Assembly (NCBI GenBank): GCA_033026295.1
Contig: CM065182.1
Coordinates: 13,702,001-13,766,000, forward strand
DNA from: Channa striata
Lineage: Eukaryota > Chordata > Actinopteri > Anabantiformes > Channidae
Reading direction: 5' to 3'
Length of the DNA stretch: 64,000 nt
In this document: in pieces, positions 25,310 through 37,929 of the stretch
How the letters are laid out: each line of letters opens with the position of its first letter
Numbering within the stretch: position 1 is the first letter of the stretch
Notes under the pieces: model-generated
Databases searched by the model: none
What the model saw: the letters and a program-made list of their open reading frames with translations, nothing else
Told to the model about the DNA's origin: nothing
Program-made: the position numbers and the translations under genes

Positions 25310-26076
25310 CATGTACATTGCCATGAAACGCAAATCATGGCAGTTGTGAACCCATACTGACCAGTTTGGAAACTATAGATGTCCAAGCTTACTGTGGTAT
25401 AATTTACAACAACAATAACAAAAAAAAAAATCATCTGGGGTTGGGCTACATATTCCCTCTAAAAATACTGATGGTCACAAGATTGCCTTCTTATGTAAAA
25501 TAAAAAAAGGAGAGTAGTTAATTTGACACTGGGTTTTATTTATTCCTATGGTATTAAGGGATTATAATGCAGCTGTTGTCAAGGTACCGATTTCATTTTA
25601 CTGAAATGTAACTTACTGTCGGCGGTGACAGGGACAAATATTTCTCATGTTTTGTAATTGTTGTCCATGCATTTTGATTTACTAAATTAGGGTGTGTTGA
25701 TGAGACAATATTTGAGCAAAAATATGTTTCTTTTTTTCAAAGTTTGGAGTTTAACTCATTTGCATACACTGCCACTAATATCTTAAAAGACTGTTAAGGC
25801 TAGTAGACCTCTTCCATTTCAATACATAAGAAAAGAAAGATTCTTTTTCTGATGGTGTTTTTAGCCTTTTACATTCACAGTTATGGCAGGCTGGAATATG
25901 TGACTAAACTCTCTCCTTCATAATTGCTGCTCCTCAACTTGCACCTGACTGTTATGGGATGGAGATTAAAAACAGATGTCTCACTTTAACTATTGGTATT
26001 ATTGAGTAGACTACATAAATTTAATTTGATAATTGAAAATTCTGAAGTTTCAGGTTGTTGACTGGAACAGTGTTTT

Positions 26077-26093
26077 GGGGGAGGGGGGGAGGG
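26077..26093 (+). other. G-quadruplex-capable run
   Basis: G5, A, G7, A, G3 in 17 bases. The seven-G run can supply two of the four tracts. It is on the zbtb20 sense strand. Confidence 0.5.
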
Positions 26094-26464
26094 TATTGTG
26101 ATCAAATTGAAATTCTTAAATTCGTCCTGTTCCCAGAAGCCCTGATTAACGTGTTCATTAGAATGGCACGGCTATTTCAGCAGTTTGGAGCCCTGCATGC
26201 AATGTTTTAAAAGGACACACACTCTCTAATCAAAACAAGTAGCTCTATTAATTTCTATGACATAGTTTGTGATATACCACAAGTTGCAGATGGACTTTCT
26301 AGATAATAGTATACATTCCTGATTTTTCTAGACACAGCGTGTACAGAATAGATTTGGAAGCTAGTGTGCGCAAGTTGTCATCCATGCACCACACCACTTA
26401 ATACTCATTTCTGATAGTTGAATCGTTTGCTATTGCTTTTCATCCAAAATAGGACACACACTCT

Positions 26465-26497
26465 TTCTCTCTCTCTCTATCTCTCTCTCTCTCACAA

Positions 26498-26530
<33 letters not shown>

Positions 26531-26534
26531 CACA
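26465..26534. repeat. compound (CT)n/(CA)n microsatellite
   Basis: CT units to about 26493, then CA units to about 26534 with a single G interruption. Confidence 0.95.
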
Positions 26535-29500
26535 TGCAACTGCCTGCAACTGCAATCTGAAGGATTTGCTCATTTATGTGAGCAAACACTTTTCGTAGTT
26601 GTATTGTTAAAAGAAAACTAACTGCATACAGCGGTCTTAAAAAGACCATCTGTAGTATAAAAAAAAACAAAGTGCTACTTTGCACATTTTTCTTAAAATG
26701 CCTGTGCTTAATATTTAATCATTTTCCTTAAATAAACTTCTATGGTTTTCTTTAATTCAATTTCAAAGGAAAAAACTTTTTTTTAAATCTTGATAAGTGG
26801 ACTGCATTATTTTCTTGCATATATGTTGCACTGCTTAAACCAATAAGTGCACTACTGTTAACAGAGATATAGTTTTAGAAAAGAGGATTTTTTTAAAATC
26901 TAACATTTGGTTGTAGAGTTCACATGTAATAGAATAGCTTTGTTTCAATTTATTCATTAAGTAATTCAGCGGTTCTTGGCTTTTGTTATTGCTTGCAGTT
27001 ACCTACAGTATATACTTGTGTTGTGTTAATGCAAGCATTTATTTTTATTTGGTTCTGTTCCATTATGTGTGCTCATCTATGTTTTACCTTTGGCTTTCTT
27101 TAACGGAGTCAGTTCCCTAAAACCGTTTATTCAGTTGATTTCTTTCGAAACAGAACAGACGTTTCCTATAGGAACATTCAAGCCAAACAACAGTAACAAA
27201 GAAATACCAGTAATAATAAACACAGCTACCATCCAACTCTGTTGGCAGTGGTAATAATAATTATAATAATTATAATTGTATTATGAATAATAATAGTAAT
27301 ATGCTTATAGAGTATGTGTGTGTGTGTAACATAAATGATTTGTGTGTCCTAGAACAACTTTCTGTGGGTTTAAAGGTGTTGGGAGGTGATGGAATGCAGC
27401 TTCTTTGATATCTGTCTGTCACTTGTACACAGTTGTGTCCTTAGTGTTTGTATGTCTGTGAGCGTCTGTGTGTGGTATATAGCCTAATCAAACTGTTGAT
27501 AAGTGGAATATCTGAACTGTAGGGCTTCCTTTGCAATATGCAGCGCAGGTACTATGAGAAGCAGCTCTCCAAACCTTTCGGGCTAATACAGCACCTGTAA
27601 TCTGAGATTTGACTGCAGCCTAGTTCAAGTACTGTTGACTTCATTGCACCCATTTGGAGAACTTATGTCAAGCATTTAGATGCTAAATTTCAGATAATTG
27701 CTACTAGATTCTAGATCCCTGCGGTTTGAAGTGAAGTCAAGTGACGAGCATGTCAGACCTGGAGAGATTGTGGCATTTCGGTGTCTCAGCCACAATAAAA
27801 AAAAAAAGAAAGAAAGAAAATGTTGAAAACAATATAAGGAGAATTTACATTGTGACGTTAGTCCTCAGTAAAAGTAGCACATTACTTAACATTTGATTGG
27901 GTGTGCATATGAGCCTAAATTGGATGGTTACAGTTTGTAGCTGTTGTTGCCAGGATGGCAATATTGCTGCATGCTAGTGCTATATTTGTCCCTACACAGC
28001 AAGTGGAGGTTAATCTCATGCCTTAACAGACAATGCACTAAATAGAATATGTAAGCAACTGCCGAGATCTCTTTCCAACAGTATTGCCACACGTATGGCA
28101 CACAGTTCATGATGATGGTGTTTGTTGTCTGTTCAGTACCCAGTTAAACACTGCCAAACTAACATCATCACGTTTTCAAAAGCAAAGGCAGAGACATGAA
28201 TTGAATTGTTTCAGTGTAATGTATGTATTCAGTAATCTAGCATTCCTTCATGGCACCTAAATTTTACATATTTTGTGTAAACACATATATCAAATGCACT
28301 ATTGACTGTAGCTAGATGAGTACAACCAGCTTTGTGGTATCATTGGTCTAAATAGTAGGTTAAGTAGCTTGGTGTTGGTTTTTGAAAATTTTTATTTCAG
28401 AATTACACTATCAATTGTGTCTCTTATCTTTTTTCCTTTTTTTTTTTTTTTTTAAATAACAAAGTAGCCAATCGCAATGTTATCCGGATGAGGGCTAATA
28501 ACTCATCCCATTGTCAGTTGACTTTTTGTATCATAAGGTGTTTGATAGCAGACCAGGCTTGGAAGGAGAAGAATTTTCTCTCCAGTGTCATAACGTGCTA
28601 CCCAGCCCCCCCCCCATTGCATTAGCATCACATGCTCTTCACTGTCCATAGTTATATATTCCTTATAATGCTTCAGCTACTTGTGGTGGTGCTTAATTCT
28701 CTTTTCTCAGTGTTGCAAAGACTTGGTTAAAATTTGTTGAAAAGTTGCAACATTATCCAGAAAATAAGTCCTTATCTCAATCGTGCTTCTTCTAGTTGTT
28801 AGTTAAAAAAAAAAAAGAGTCTAGAATTTATGTTTGCAAAGTGTACGCATATTTTCCAGAACAAAACATATTGAAAAGTAGATAATTGCCTTGAGCCTGC
28901 AGCTGTTTGTATTGTGTTTCAAATATATTACTGTTAATGTTTTGTTTATCTTAGCATAGAGACACAGGGTCTACAGTACATTGTTGTCCTTCTTGCAGTA
29001 TGTTTAATTCATCGTTATACTTCTTTATTTCAGATTTCTTCCTATTTTTTCTGGTGATCATAGTGGTGTTGTTTATACATACATAGCTTCACATGACTGG
29101 ATAAAGGATAGTTGGGTATTGAGTTATATTTCACAGTGTACTATATATGCATATATGTTTTACATAAAGATGAAAACAGGAAAATGGAAGATAGTAATGG
29201 CGAGGGTCATGTTGAGTGAGGAACAGGTTCATTTTATTCTTACGTACGTTTCTGTCTTCCTGTTTGTCTTTCAGTCTGCCTCCACACATTTAAGTCAGAT
29301 TTCTTTTTTATTTAAGCTTGAATTAAGTCACAAAGAGAAGAATACATAAAAACACATGAAACATTCAGATAATACTTTAACTGCATCTTTTGTCCTTCTA
29401 CAGTACACGTTAGAGTGAAATCGATAACTTCTTACAAATATACTATATATATTTAAGTATCACCATCTCCACACAGATAATAGAAACATTTTCAGATAGT

Positions 29501-29906
29501 TTGATAAAGACATAATTGCAGCTATAGTATACAGTACCTGTGGGATATAGGGAATATGCCTATCAAGTGCCTATCAGTACATACAGCAACTATACAGAAT
29601 ATTCATAGTTTTTCTCTCCTACATTGCACAGATACAGTATATACACTATGGTCTATTAAAAATATAATATTTATACTTGTTTGTACTTATATTACTGCTA
29701 AAACCTGGTGGTTGTGAGTGCATCCTAAGAGAACCCTTTAAAATACCTGAGATGTTCTATTCATATACAGTAAAGGCTACATCTGCAAGTTTAATTTTTT
29801 ATCTTACATTTATACAGCTTGGAGGATTTAAAGATATAAAATGCAATCACGTTTTCATGAGTAAAAAACAAATCCATTTAAATGTACAGAGTGAAATTTT
29901 AAACAC

Positions 29907-29927
29907 CGGGCTAGTTTGCTACAGTTA
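29907..29927 (+). repeat. 21-nt direct repeat, copy 1
   Basis: Identical over 21 bases to 32259-32279, both on the plus strand within the presumed zbtb20 3' UTR. The shared word begins cgggctagtttg and ends ctacagtta; flanks do not match. Confidence 0.8.
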
Positions 29928-30034
29928 AACATTACTTGTTGAATGGCCTCTTTTCCTTCACGTTGCTCTTTATCATTAATATTTCACCTTTTTGCAAACA
30001 AGCCATATGCTGTACTGTACTGTATGCTTTCTTT

Positions 30035-30060
30035 GGGGTGGGGTAGGGGGTGGTTGGGGG
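30035..30060 (+). other. strong G-quadruplex motif
   Basis: Four G tracts of 4, 4, 5 and 5 with loops of 1, 2 and 5 bases, on the zbtb20 sense strand. It would form an RNA quadruplex if the 3' UTR runs through here. Confidence 0.55.
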
Positions 30061-31212
30061 CAGTGGCGCTTAGCGAGCAGCAGAGGGAGCCACTCGTCAC
30101 CTGGAAGAGGTGAAGTTTAACACACTGCCTGCCTAAAATGAATGACAATCCAAGTCAAATCTGAAATTCTGTTGTGGTAAATATTACCACTATTCAGATA
30201 ATAATTACATCTGTAGACATGGAAGTAGGTACCTCCACTGGCATTTAGTATAAATGAATAAAAAGAGGCTTTGCTGGTTATAGGACAAAGCAGCTGCTTT
30301 AATTGCTGGTTTCAAAGCACACTATGTGTCCTTTGACCTTGATGGCAGGTTCTTCCACATGCAAGCCAATGCCCAATTTCCCCACAATGATCATTAAAGT
30401 TTTATCTTATCTGACAGCCTTGTTGTTTATGTACAGCTTGAAACTGTAAAGGGCAAGCATTGAGCAACGAGAAAAAAAAAGAAACTGGTCATTAAATGTT
30501 AGACTAGATTTTTATAACCATTACTTGGAGGCAAAATGAGACTACAAATTAAAAGTTTTGGCTACAGATAAGCACACACATGGAATTCAAAGGTCTTAAA
30601 GTGGTTGGTTTAACAACATGAAAACAAAACTAAGAGAAAATCTGGTAGAATTAAAACCACAAATCAAGTTTCAGGACTGAGTGGCTGCGAGATAAAAGGT
30701 TTTGGGGATGGCTGATTATTCTGTCCCCTGTGGACTAATTACCACAGTTTTCTCTCTAACCTTCTCCAGCCTAGTTACTGTGCCAAATTTAGAAAAAAAG
30801 AAACTTTTTTAATTATAACACTATTGTTAAATTAGATGTGAAATCCAAGCAGGAGGAGCAAAATTGCAATAATCATTTTAAGTAAGACAAATCTGTAAAT
30901 TTTATTAAATGCACCTAATTTACAAAATAAGCATCCTAGCAGAAGAAAGTGATTGCCTTTATTTTGAATCTTTAAATCCTCCATAATACATAGTTTTCGA
31001 GTAAATAGGAGAAAACAGCTATGATTAACAAATACACATTTTGAAGGCTTAGTTTCATAGACATTTGATGTTAAAATGAAGCATTAATAAAATAGGCAAT
31101 GTGATATAGCTAGTCCCTGTTATCCAAACGTCACACTGTGACGCACACACAAGCAGCATCTGTTCAGATTTTTACAGACGAACATCCAGATTCTGTCTTA
31201 ATGTTGAGCTTT

Positions 31213-31237
31213 ACACACACACACACACACACACACA
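31213..31237. repeat. (AC)n microsatellite
   Basis: Twelve AC units. Confidence 0.95.
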
Positions 31238-31341
31238 GTGAAAACAGCTGTTCAGATTATAAAGTACAACACAGCTAAACTAAGCTACATCTAGATTCTA
31301 TTCACTATGATGCTTTCTCCGAACATGCAGTTATTACACTA

Positions 31342-31378
31342 ACCTGATGAGGTTTTCAATAAAACATCATCATCAGGT
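31342..31378 (+). other. hairpin with AATAAA in its apical part
   Basis: Positions 31342-31350 (ACCTGATGA) pair perfectly with 31370-31378 (TCATCAGGT). After an internal loop, TTTT pairs with AAAA around a four-base loop. The hexamer AATAAA sits at 31358-31363 in the loop and upper stem. Confidence 0.5.
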
Positions 31379-32182
31379 GATCAATCAGTCCAAATGAAGC
31401 ATGCAGTCCTTGCTACACAGCTTTGTCCTGTGGGGGAGTCCTTTGTACTGTTGAGTGTCCCTCAGCAACAGTGGATTGCTATGTTTTGTTTTTTTTTTTC
31501 TTTTTCATTCACAATGATGAGGAGACTTGAGCATGATTTGGCCTCTGAAGACTTTTTGTGTTCTCGGTGGCCGTGGTCGTCGTGGCTTAGTCCAGCTCGA
31601 TGAGACGATTAGTGTGAAAGTGTGCAGCAGCGTGACTAAAAACATGCATTCCTGTTCGAGTCCAGAACATTCCATCTCCAAGTCTGGCATTTATTTTCCA
31701 CACTTAACTAACCTGATATTAAAGAGGATTTCCACCGTTCAGTGGTTTTGCAACTCTATTGGATATTTGATCGTGTAGTAGCAAACATGGCCCACCACAT
31801 TCGAGCTCAGAAAAAGATTTATTTTTTTTCCCCTGAAATGACAAATCAGATTTTTAAATCTCATCTCTATTCAAATGTTGCCACTAGATCACAAAGCTCA
31901 TAAGCTTCGAGCACGGCTTATGCTCGTGCGGACTGGTTCTAAAAACATGCACTATGCTATCACTCTCTCTCTAGGTATATTCTTTATAGTACAGAGGGAA
32001 AACAAACAGAAAAGACAAGGCTCTTCTTCACATCGATGTTGGTCACTGTCTCAGCCAGCGTTCAGTCTGCCTTAGTGGACATACAGGCTCAGATTCAGGT
32101 GGAAATTTGTAAATGGGGCCATGTGAATCATTAGGAGTTACATGAAAATAAAAACTCTACTAGACAATGATTATTTTGACAA

Positions 32183-32190
32183 ACCAAAGA
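32183..32190 (+). promoter_or_regulatory. miR-9 8-mer seed match
   Basis: ACCAAAGA is the full 8-mer target word for the vertebrate miR-9 seed, on the sense strand in the presumed zbtb20 3' UTR. A single match is weak evidence by itself. Confidence 0.25.
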
Positions 32191-32258
32191 AGGGTTGAGA
32201 TAATTTACGTTTTATGGAGAAACTAACGTTTGTTTTCTGTGTGTTGGGTTTCTACAAT

Positions 32259-32279
32259 CGGGCTAGTTTGCTACAGTTA
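32259..32279 (+). repeat. 21-nt direct repeat, copy 2
   Basis: Exact partner of 29907-29927, 2.35 kb downstream in the same orientation. Confidence 0.8.
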
Positions 32280-35200
32280 TTTGATTTCTGGTTTTCTTCT
32301 CATGGCGGGGTGCTTGTGAAAATGCATTTATGTTTTGATCAGTTGTTCATAGTTTTGTGGTTGTGTTAATTTGCCTGTAGACCAAATTAGTTTTTTTTAT
32401 AAGAAATGCAACAAAACATAAAAATGAATCTGACACAGTAGCTGTGATGTAAACTATCGCATGTTAAAACATGTATAAGATTGTAAATGTTGCATTGTTC
32501 TGACGAAACATAATACTGAATAATCATTGGTTATGTCTTCTATACACACACTTAGCAAATGAGTGTAGACCTGTTCACCTTCACATTGGATTGTATCTAT
32601 ATAATTTGTCTGATGTTTTGTTGCTATAGACGTTTTCTTCAAATATTGGCCCTGTCTGATCATTTAAGGCTGTCCCTAAAATACTAATCTGACTTTGTGA
32701 CTTAGAATCATTTAGCCATTTATACTTGAGATGGACCAAGATGTTAAGTTTGCACATATTTGTAGGTTTTTTATTAAGCCAAAAACAAGGAAAGAGAATA
32801 ATAATAAAAAAAAAAACTTTGTCTCAACAATTCAAGTCAAATATAGCAGCAGTGCTCATAATCTTTGAGCAGATATTTTATGTTCAGTGGAGGAAAAAAA
32901 AACATCATAGTCAGCCATCACCACATTATGTTAATAGATTAAAACCAAATTTCACATGGATTTAAACATTGTAATGTGGTCCAAATATTTATGAAAATGA
33001 TTACGAGATGATATATTTTTGTAATAACAGCACCATCATCTACAAGCAGAATGTGAACCATTTGGCAAAATTTGACAATATTGCATTACTGTAAGGTCTC
33101 ATTCATGGTGAATCTGCTGTACATTTTTCATCCTGTGTGTTCAAAATAGGAAATTTGATTACTGTAATTCGGGCGTTGTTTTGCACCTGCGATAAAGACA
33201 GAATTTCTCAAATATTTACATTGCAAATCAGAAATTACATGTGCCCTAATATAAAGCAGCTTAGTTTTTTTTGTTTATTTTTTATCTGGCTTTCAGGCTT
33301 GTTGCTGCCATATCATGTATGTAGATGCTTTTGTAAACATGCACTTGAGTTGAACTATAAGATGTGCTTATAAATATGTGTATATTTTGTTAGGCTTTGT
33401 TTTTGTTAGCTTGATATTTTATCCTTTCCCTAAAAAAATGAAAAATAAAAATGAACTTGGCAGAAGTGGAGCTGTTGTAGTAAAGGTAGTTAACATCACA
33501 ACTAAGCAACCCTGAAATATATGCTGCAGTAATGTGTTTTCAGTTTTTCTTTTCCTTTTTTTTTTTGATAATTTATGCTCCAAGTTGGTTTGTATTTTAT
33601 TATTATTGTTGTTATGAAACAAGCTTGTTTGAAATGTATTGACTGCTGTTTTGAAATAGGGGATAAAGTTTTTTTTTTATGTATGTGCGAGGATGTTTTT
33701 ATAATATGATTTGTCAAACACTGGACTGGAGTGACTTTTCCAACATTTCCAAGTTGAGAGATGTATTTGACAGACATAACTGCACAGACGACACCCGTTA
33801 GCACAGATGAAGCACATCCTCCCAGCTGTACAGGGTAGGGTGACTAACATGGCCACCATCCTCCCTTTCAAAGTAGGAGTCATTCGAATGAAAGATGTTA
33901 GGACCTTTGTGCTGGTTAATTGCATTTATAAGGTGATGGGTTATAGGTAATAGGATATTTTTATTAGGGTTTTCCTTCCAAATTGTTGCATGGCATCGGC
34001 TGGTGACAGATTTTTTAGTTTTGTTGTTTTGTTTTCAGATGAAGAGAGCTCTCTCTTAAATGTTTAGACGAATGATAAAGGGATACCACTTGACAGTTTT
34101 CCACTTCTCAAAATCACCTGGTATGTTCTTGCTATAGTAGAGCAGATATGACAGTTAAGTCTCATTACACCAACCACCACTTTTCAAACCAGAAAAGAGA
34201 TTTGCACTAGACTTATTTTGGTCTTCTTCTATCAAAAGCAATATAATTCACTCAACATATTTTTGAACCATAATATCTGATGGTTGTCTGCCCACAGTGC
34301 GAATGCTGAGTAAATGGTGATATTTCACAACTTCTGATTTGTTGTTTTTGTATTCAAAGGTACAGAATCGGTTGCCTTCAAAAAAAAAAAAAATGCACAC
34401 GATATCCACATATTGTTGTTCGTAGCAGGTTGTTTTTTTAGCCAGCAGTACCCCGAGTATTAGTGTCCAGATTTGAGGGGCATTAAAACTGTTGTTTCCT
34501 CCTGTGATTGTTTTGGACAAATCAAGCAGCTCTTGAGTGAGAGACAGGATGTATGAGGGAAGGAGTCATTTCCCATCAGTCAGATGTCAATTGTCTTCAC
34601 ATTTAGAGACAAACACAAATACCAAACGATCAACCCAGCTGTCCACTGTCGTGCACCATCTATCTTCAATCTCTGCATATTTGGTCACTTCGAGTGCTTT
34701 TTTATCTGGAACGTTACCAAAAAAAAATGCTTTAAAGTGAAATAACAATAGAATAGTTCTGAGAAAGAGAGGAACAAAAGATCCAAATGCATCTTTTGTC
34801 GTATAAACACAGCATCATTGGCTACATATGTAGAGAATCCGTGCACCAAAATGTATCATACTTCATCATACGGTCATTCACAACAGCAGTAATTATTGAC
34901 CTTAACATCATTATTTGTTGATGGATAAGTGTAAATTTTTCAATAATTCAAACACAGCAAAACTTCATTTTTATCTGGATGTAGTAGCTTTCCTGTTTTC
35001 ACCGCTTTGTGGTGTTGTTGAAAGATGTTGCGGTTTGTCTAAATATGTTGCGTGTTAGAGGAAGCATAAGTATGTGCCTTCTTGTAATCTCCTTGGTGAG
35101 CTTGTTATTATTGAGAAGCTGAAGCCAGCCAATTGTGTTTGCACTAAAACCAAATTGCTTTTGTGATGTAGACTATTTAAGCAAGCTTGTTGCGTCACTT

Positions 35201-36284
35201 TAACCGTACAGTATGCATGAGGGTGAAATTGGTAAGTCTAGGGCTAGAGCTCTCATCTGTTGACCTGTAAACCAGTGCAGCTTAGAGGATCTTGTGAATA
35301 TATCTTGGCTTAGTTTTGCATTCAGTTTTCAGTTCCATCTCCTTACTCATCAAGTTTGTCACAATTTCAACAGTTTAAAAAATACAAATAAAAATTGAAA
35401 AAATTCAAATACTACATACCATGAAAACAACACAGCTTTTACTTTCACATGCCACAGTTAGAGAGTTACACAACTGCAGTAGGGATATTCATTTTTCTGA
35501 ACCCATGGGAATGCATGAGTATACGAGGTCGCCTCAAGACTATTGGTCAAATTAATTTAGGTTGCTTTTGCAAATTTGTATTTATTACATCAATTTGTTG
35601 ACATCTAACAAATGCCTACATGCTTTGAGTCTTACAAATGCACCTTATTCATGTCAGTCCATGTGGGAAATAAAAAGAAAAAAAAAAGGCTGGCAATGTA
35701 ATATCTCTGATTTAGCACCTTACTACACAGCATGTTTTCACTTTATGCCAGTTTAGCTATTCTTCCATATGTATGATTTCAAAAATAAATCTCCTAGTTT
35801 GTGAAATTGTTTCATGGGATGTGCCAAAGTTTGGAGGCGATCTCCCAAGTGTTTATGCTTATCATTTTCTTTTCCTCCTCCTTCAGTTATAGCAATGGTA
35901 TGTCAAAACTTTCCTATAACAGTGTGTGGAATCAATTTATCTCAGCAAACAGTATCATTACTTGCCATTTTACAATAAGCCCTGTATTTCACATATATTT
36001 ACCAGTGATGTGTATTTGTTATTATAAAGAAAATAGCCGTAAAAGCTTCATTATGTTACATAATATTGTGACTTTTTTCGAAAAACTGTGAAGACTTATC
36101 TTGCATATACTTTATACAGAAGTATTAAGCCTTAATACAAAAGACTAAAAAAAGTGTGGAAGAATAAAGTGATTGTTGCTAAGTAAGGATGATTTTTGTA
36201 AATGTTACCAGCACTTTTTTTGTAATTTTCACTCTCTGAGGTATTGTACAAGTTCAAGCTGTTTGTGAAGTTTGATTATGAAGG

Positions 36285-36290
36285 AATAAA
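36285..36290 (+). terminator. zbtb20: polyadenylation signal, probable distal end of zbtb20
   Basis: AATAAA is followed by a tcacag-type cleavage region and then a GT/T-rich element (ttgttgttgtttt) at 36323-36335. This is the best-formed poly(A) site downstream of the zbtb20 stop codon. Confidence 0.5.
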
Positions 36291-36380
36291 AACTAGTACT
36301 TTCCTGTACTTCACAGAAAGCCTTGTTGTTGTTTTATTTTGCTGTTCTTTTCCCCGCTCAGATAAAGACTACAAAATACA

Positions 36381-36387
36381 GATAGAT

Positions 36388-36439
<52 letters not shown>

Positions 36440-36448
36440 ATAGATGGT

Positions 36449-36514
<66 letters not shown>
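36381..36514. repeat. (GATA)n microsatellite
   Basis: About 33 tandem GATA/TAGA units over 134 bp with two interruptions near 36438-36449. The YLSI repeats predicted on the minus strand are artefacts of this tract. Confidence 0.97.
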
Positions 36515-36517
<3 letters not shown>

Positions 36518-37925
36518 TTGGACTTAAAATAGTAAAAAAATAGCTAAATTTAAGCTGATAAATAATATTAGTTTGTATGTTTATTCCAACTACAGTTGGA
36601 AATGACGAGATCCTAAACAACAGGCTGGATTGAATCCCAGAATGCACTGGGCAGAAGGCAGGAAACACCCTGGATAAGCTGCCAGTCGGTTACAAATCTA
36701 ATGATTAATAAACAATTGCAGTCGTACTTCACTTCACACCTACAGTCCACTTGACTCACAAGATAGCTGATGCAGCCAACATGTAAACTCTGCTCAGGGA
36801 ACTGCTGTGAAGTGTAATTTTTTTTTTTTTTTTTTACAGAAAAACACACAACAAACCAAAAGCTCGGTAGATTGTGTGATATGTTAGTCAGTTTACCTGC
36901 TTGTGTTACCAGAACATCAGTCTTTATTCATGGGCTGCTCAGATTGAGCTTGTCCGGCAAGATTAAGCATCAAATAAGTGTCAAAATGTATTCTGGTAAA
37001 TTTGTCACAAATTGAAAAAGTGGTTTGATAACATTGACATAATTCCACATTTTATTAACCTCATTTTTTACAAAGAAATTATTTTTTAACATTCCATTTC
37101 AGGAAGACTTATCATTTTCACTTTAAAATGTCATTTTTAATATTAAATTGTGACACAGCCTGTGTTAATGTTATAACAGTTATGGCTCCACATACTTAGA
37201 ATGTAATGTGGTGAATATTAGAGAACAAAAAAGCAGGCACGCAGAAAGTCAAGATGTTTCTTTTTATAGGCTATTCTAAAGCTGACTCAAAAAATCAGTT
37301 TAAATCATTTGAGAAACTGTTCTTACTGAGCTTGAGTGCTTGGGCATTATTTATTTTAACTCTGGACTTTTTTATTATTCTTGAATTGTAAGTTTAGGTA
37401 GCTAAAACCACAATGTGGCAGGCTAATTGGCAAAATGATGTGTGAAGAAAAAACATTTTTATTGTATATTAAGGTAATTACACTCTATAAATTGCACTGT
37501 CAAATGCATGATCTCTGAGTAAAGTCTGTGCTGCACAAATAAACAATGTTCGTGGTAAATTTATTTAAGAAACATAGAAAATAAATGATACTCTATCCAT
37601 TCACTTTATTACCTGCTTTAGGTCGGCTTACAAAACACTGCATTTTGATTAGTTTATATTGTGATAGTAATAGAGCATTTAGCATTTTGTAGCTGCAATA
37701 AAGTGAAGAGAAAACACCTTACAATTTATTTAATTTACAGATCATACAGCTGCAATACACCAAAACATGTGTCACTATAGTTCAACTTTATTGACCAGTC
37801 ATAAAGGCAGATTTTTTTTTTGCATTTTAATTATGTAGTTGCAATGTACTAGAGTGTTTATGGTATGTGTTTATGATAGAGTACAACTGGGACACGCTGT
37901 CACCCAGTATCCTGCCTGAGCTTCA
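36515..37925. other. AT-rich intergenic DNA
   Basis: Between the zbtb20 poly(A) site and the CpG patch. No gene, element or structured repeat was seen. Confidence 0.5.
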
Positions 37926-37929
37926 CACA

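Larger units (their letters stand above)
24846..36310 (+). other. zbtb20: probable very long zbtb20 3' UTR
   Basis: From the stop codon to a strong polyadenylation context at about 36.3 kb the DNA is AT-rich, has no convincing splice pattern and no coding exon. Mammalian ZBTB20 is known for an unusually long 3' UTR, so continuous transcription to 36.3 kb is plausible. Several earlier AATAAA hexamers (for example near 24891, 26734 and 31358) could give shorter forms. The block also carries GT and CT/CA microsatellites, two G-quadruplex motifs, a 21-nt direct repeat and a hairpin listed separately. The extent is inference, not shown by sequence alone. Confidence 0.5.

Noticed and set aside
36369..36668. 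Open frame encoding repeated YLSI units
   Set aside because: Translation of the GATA microsatellite on the minus strand.
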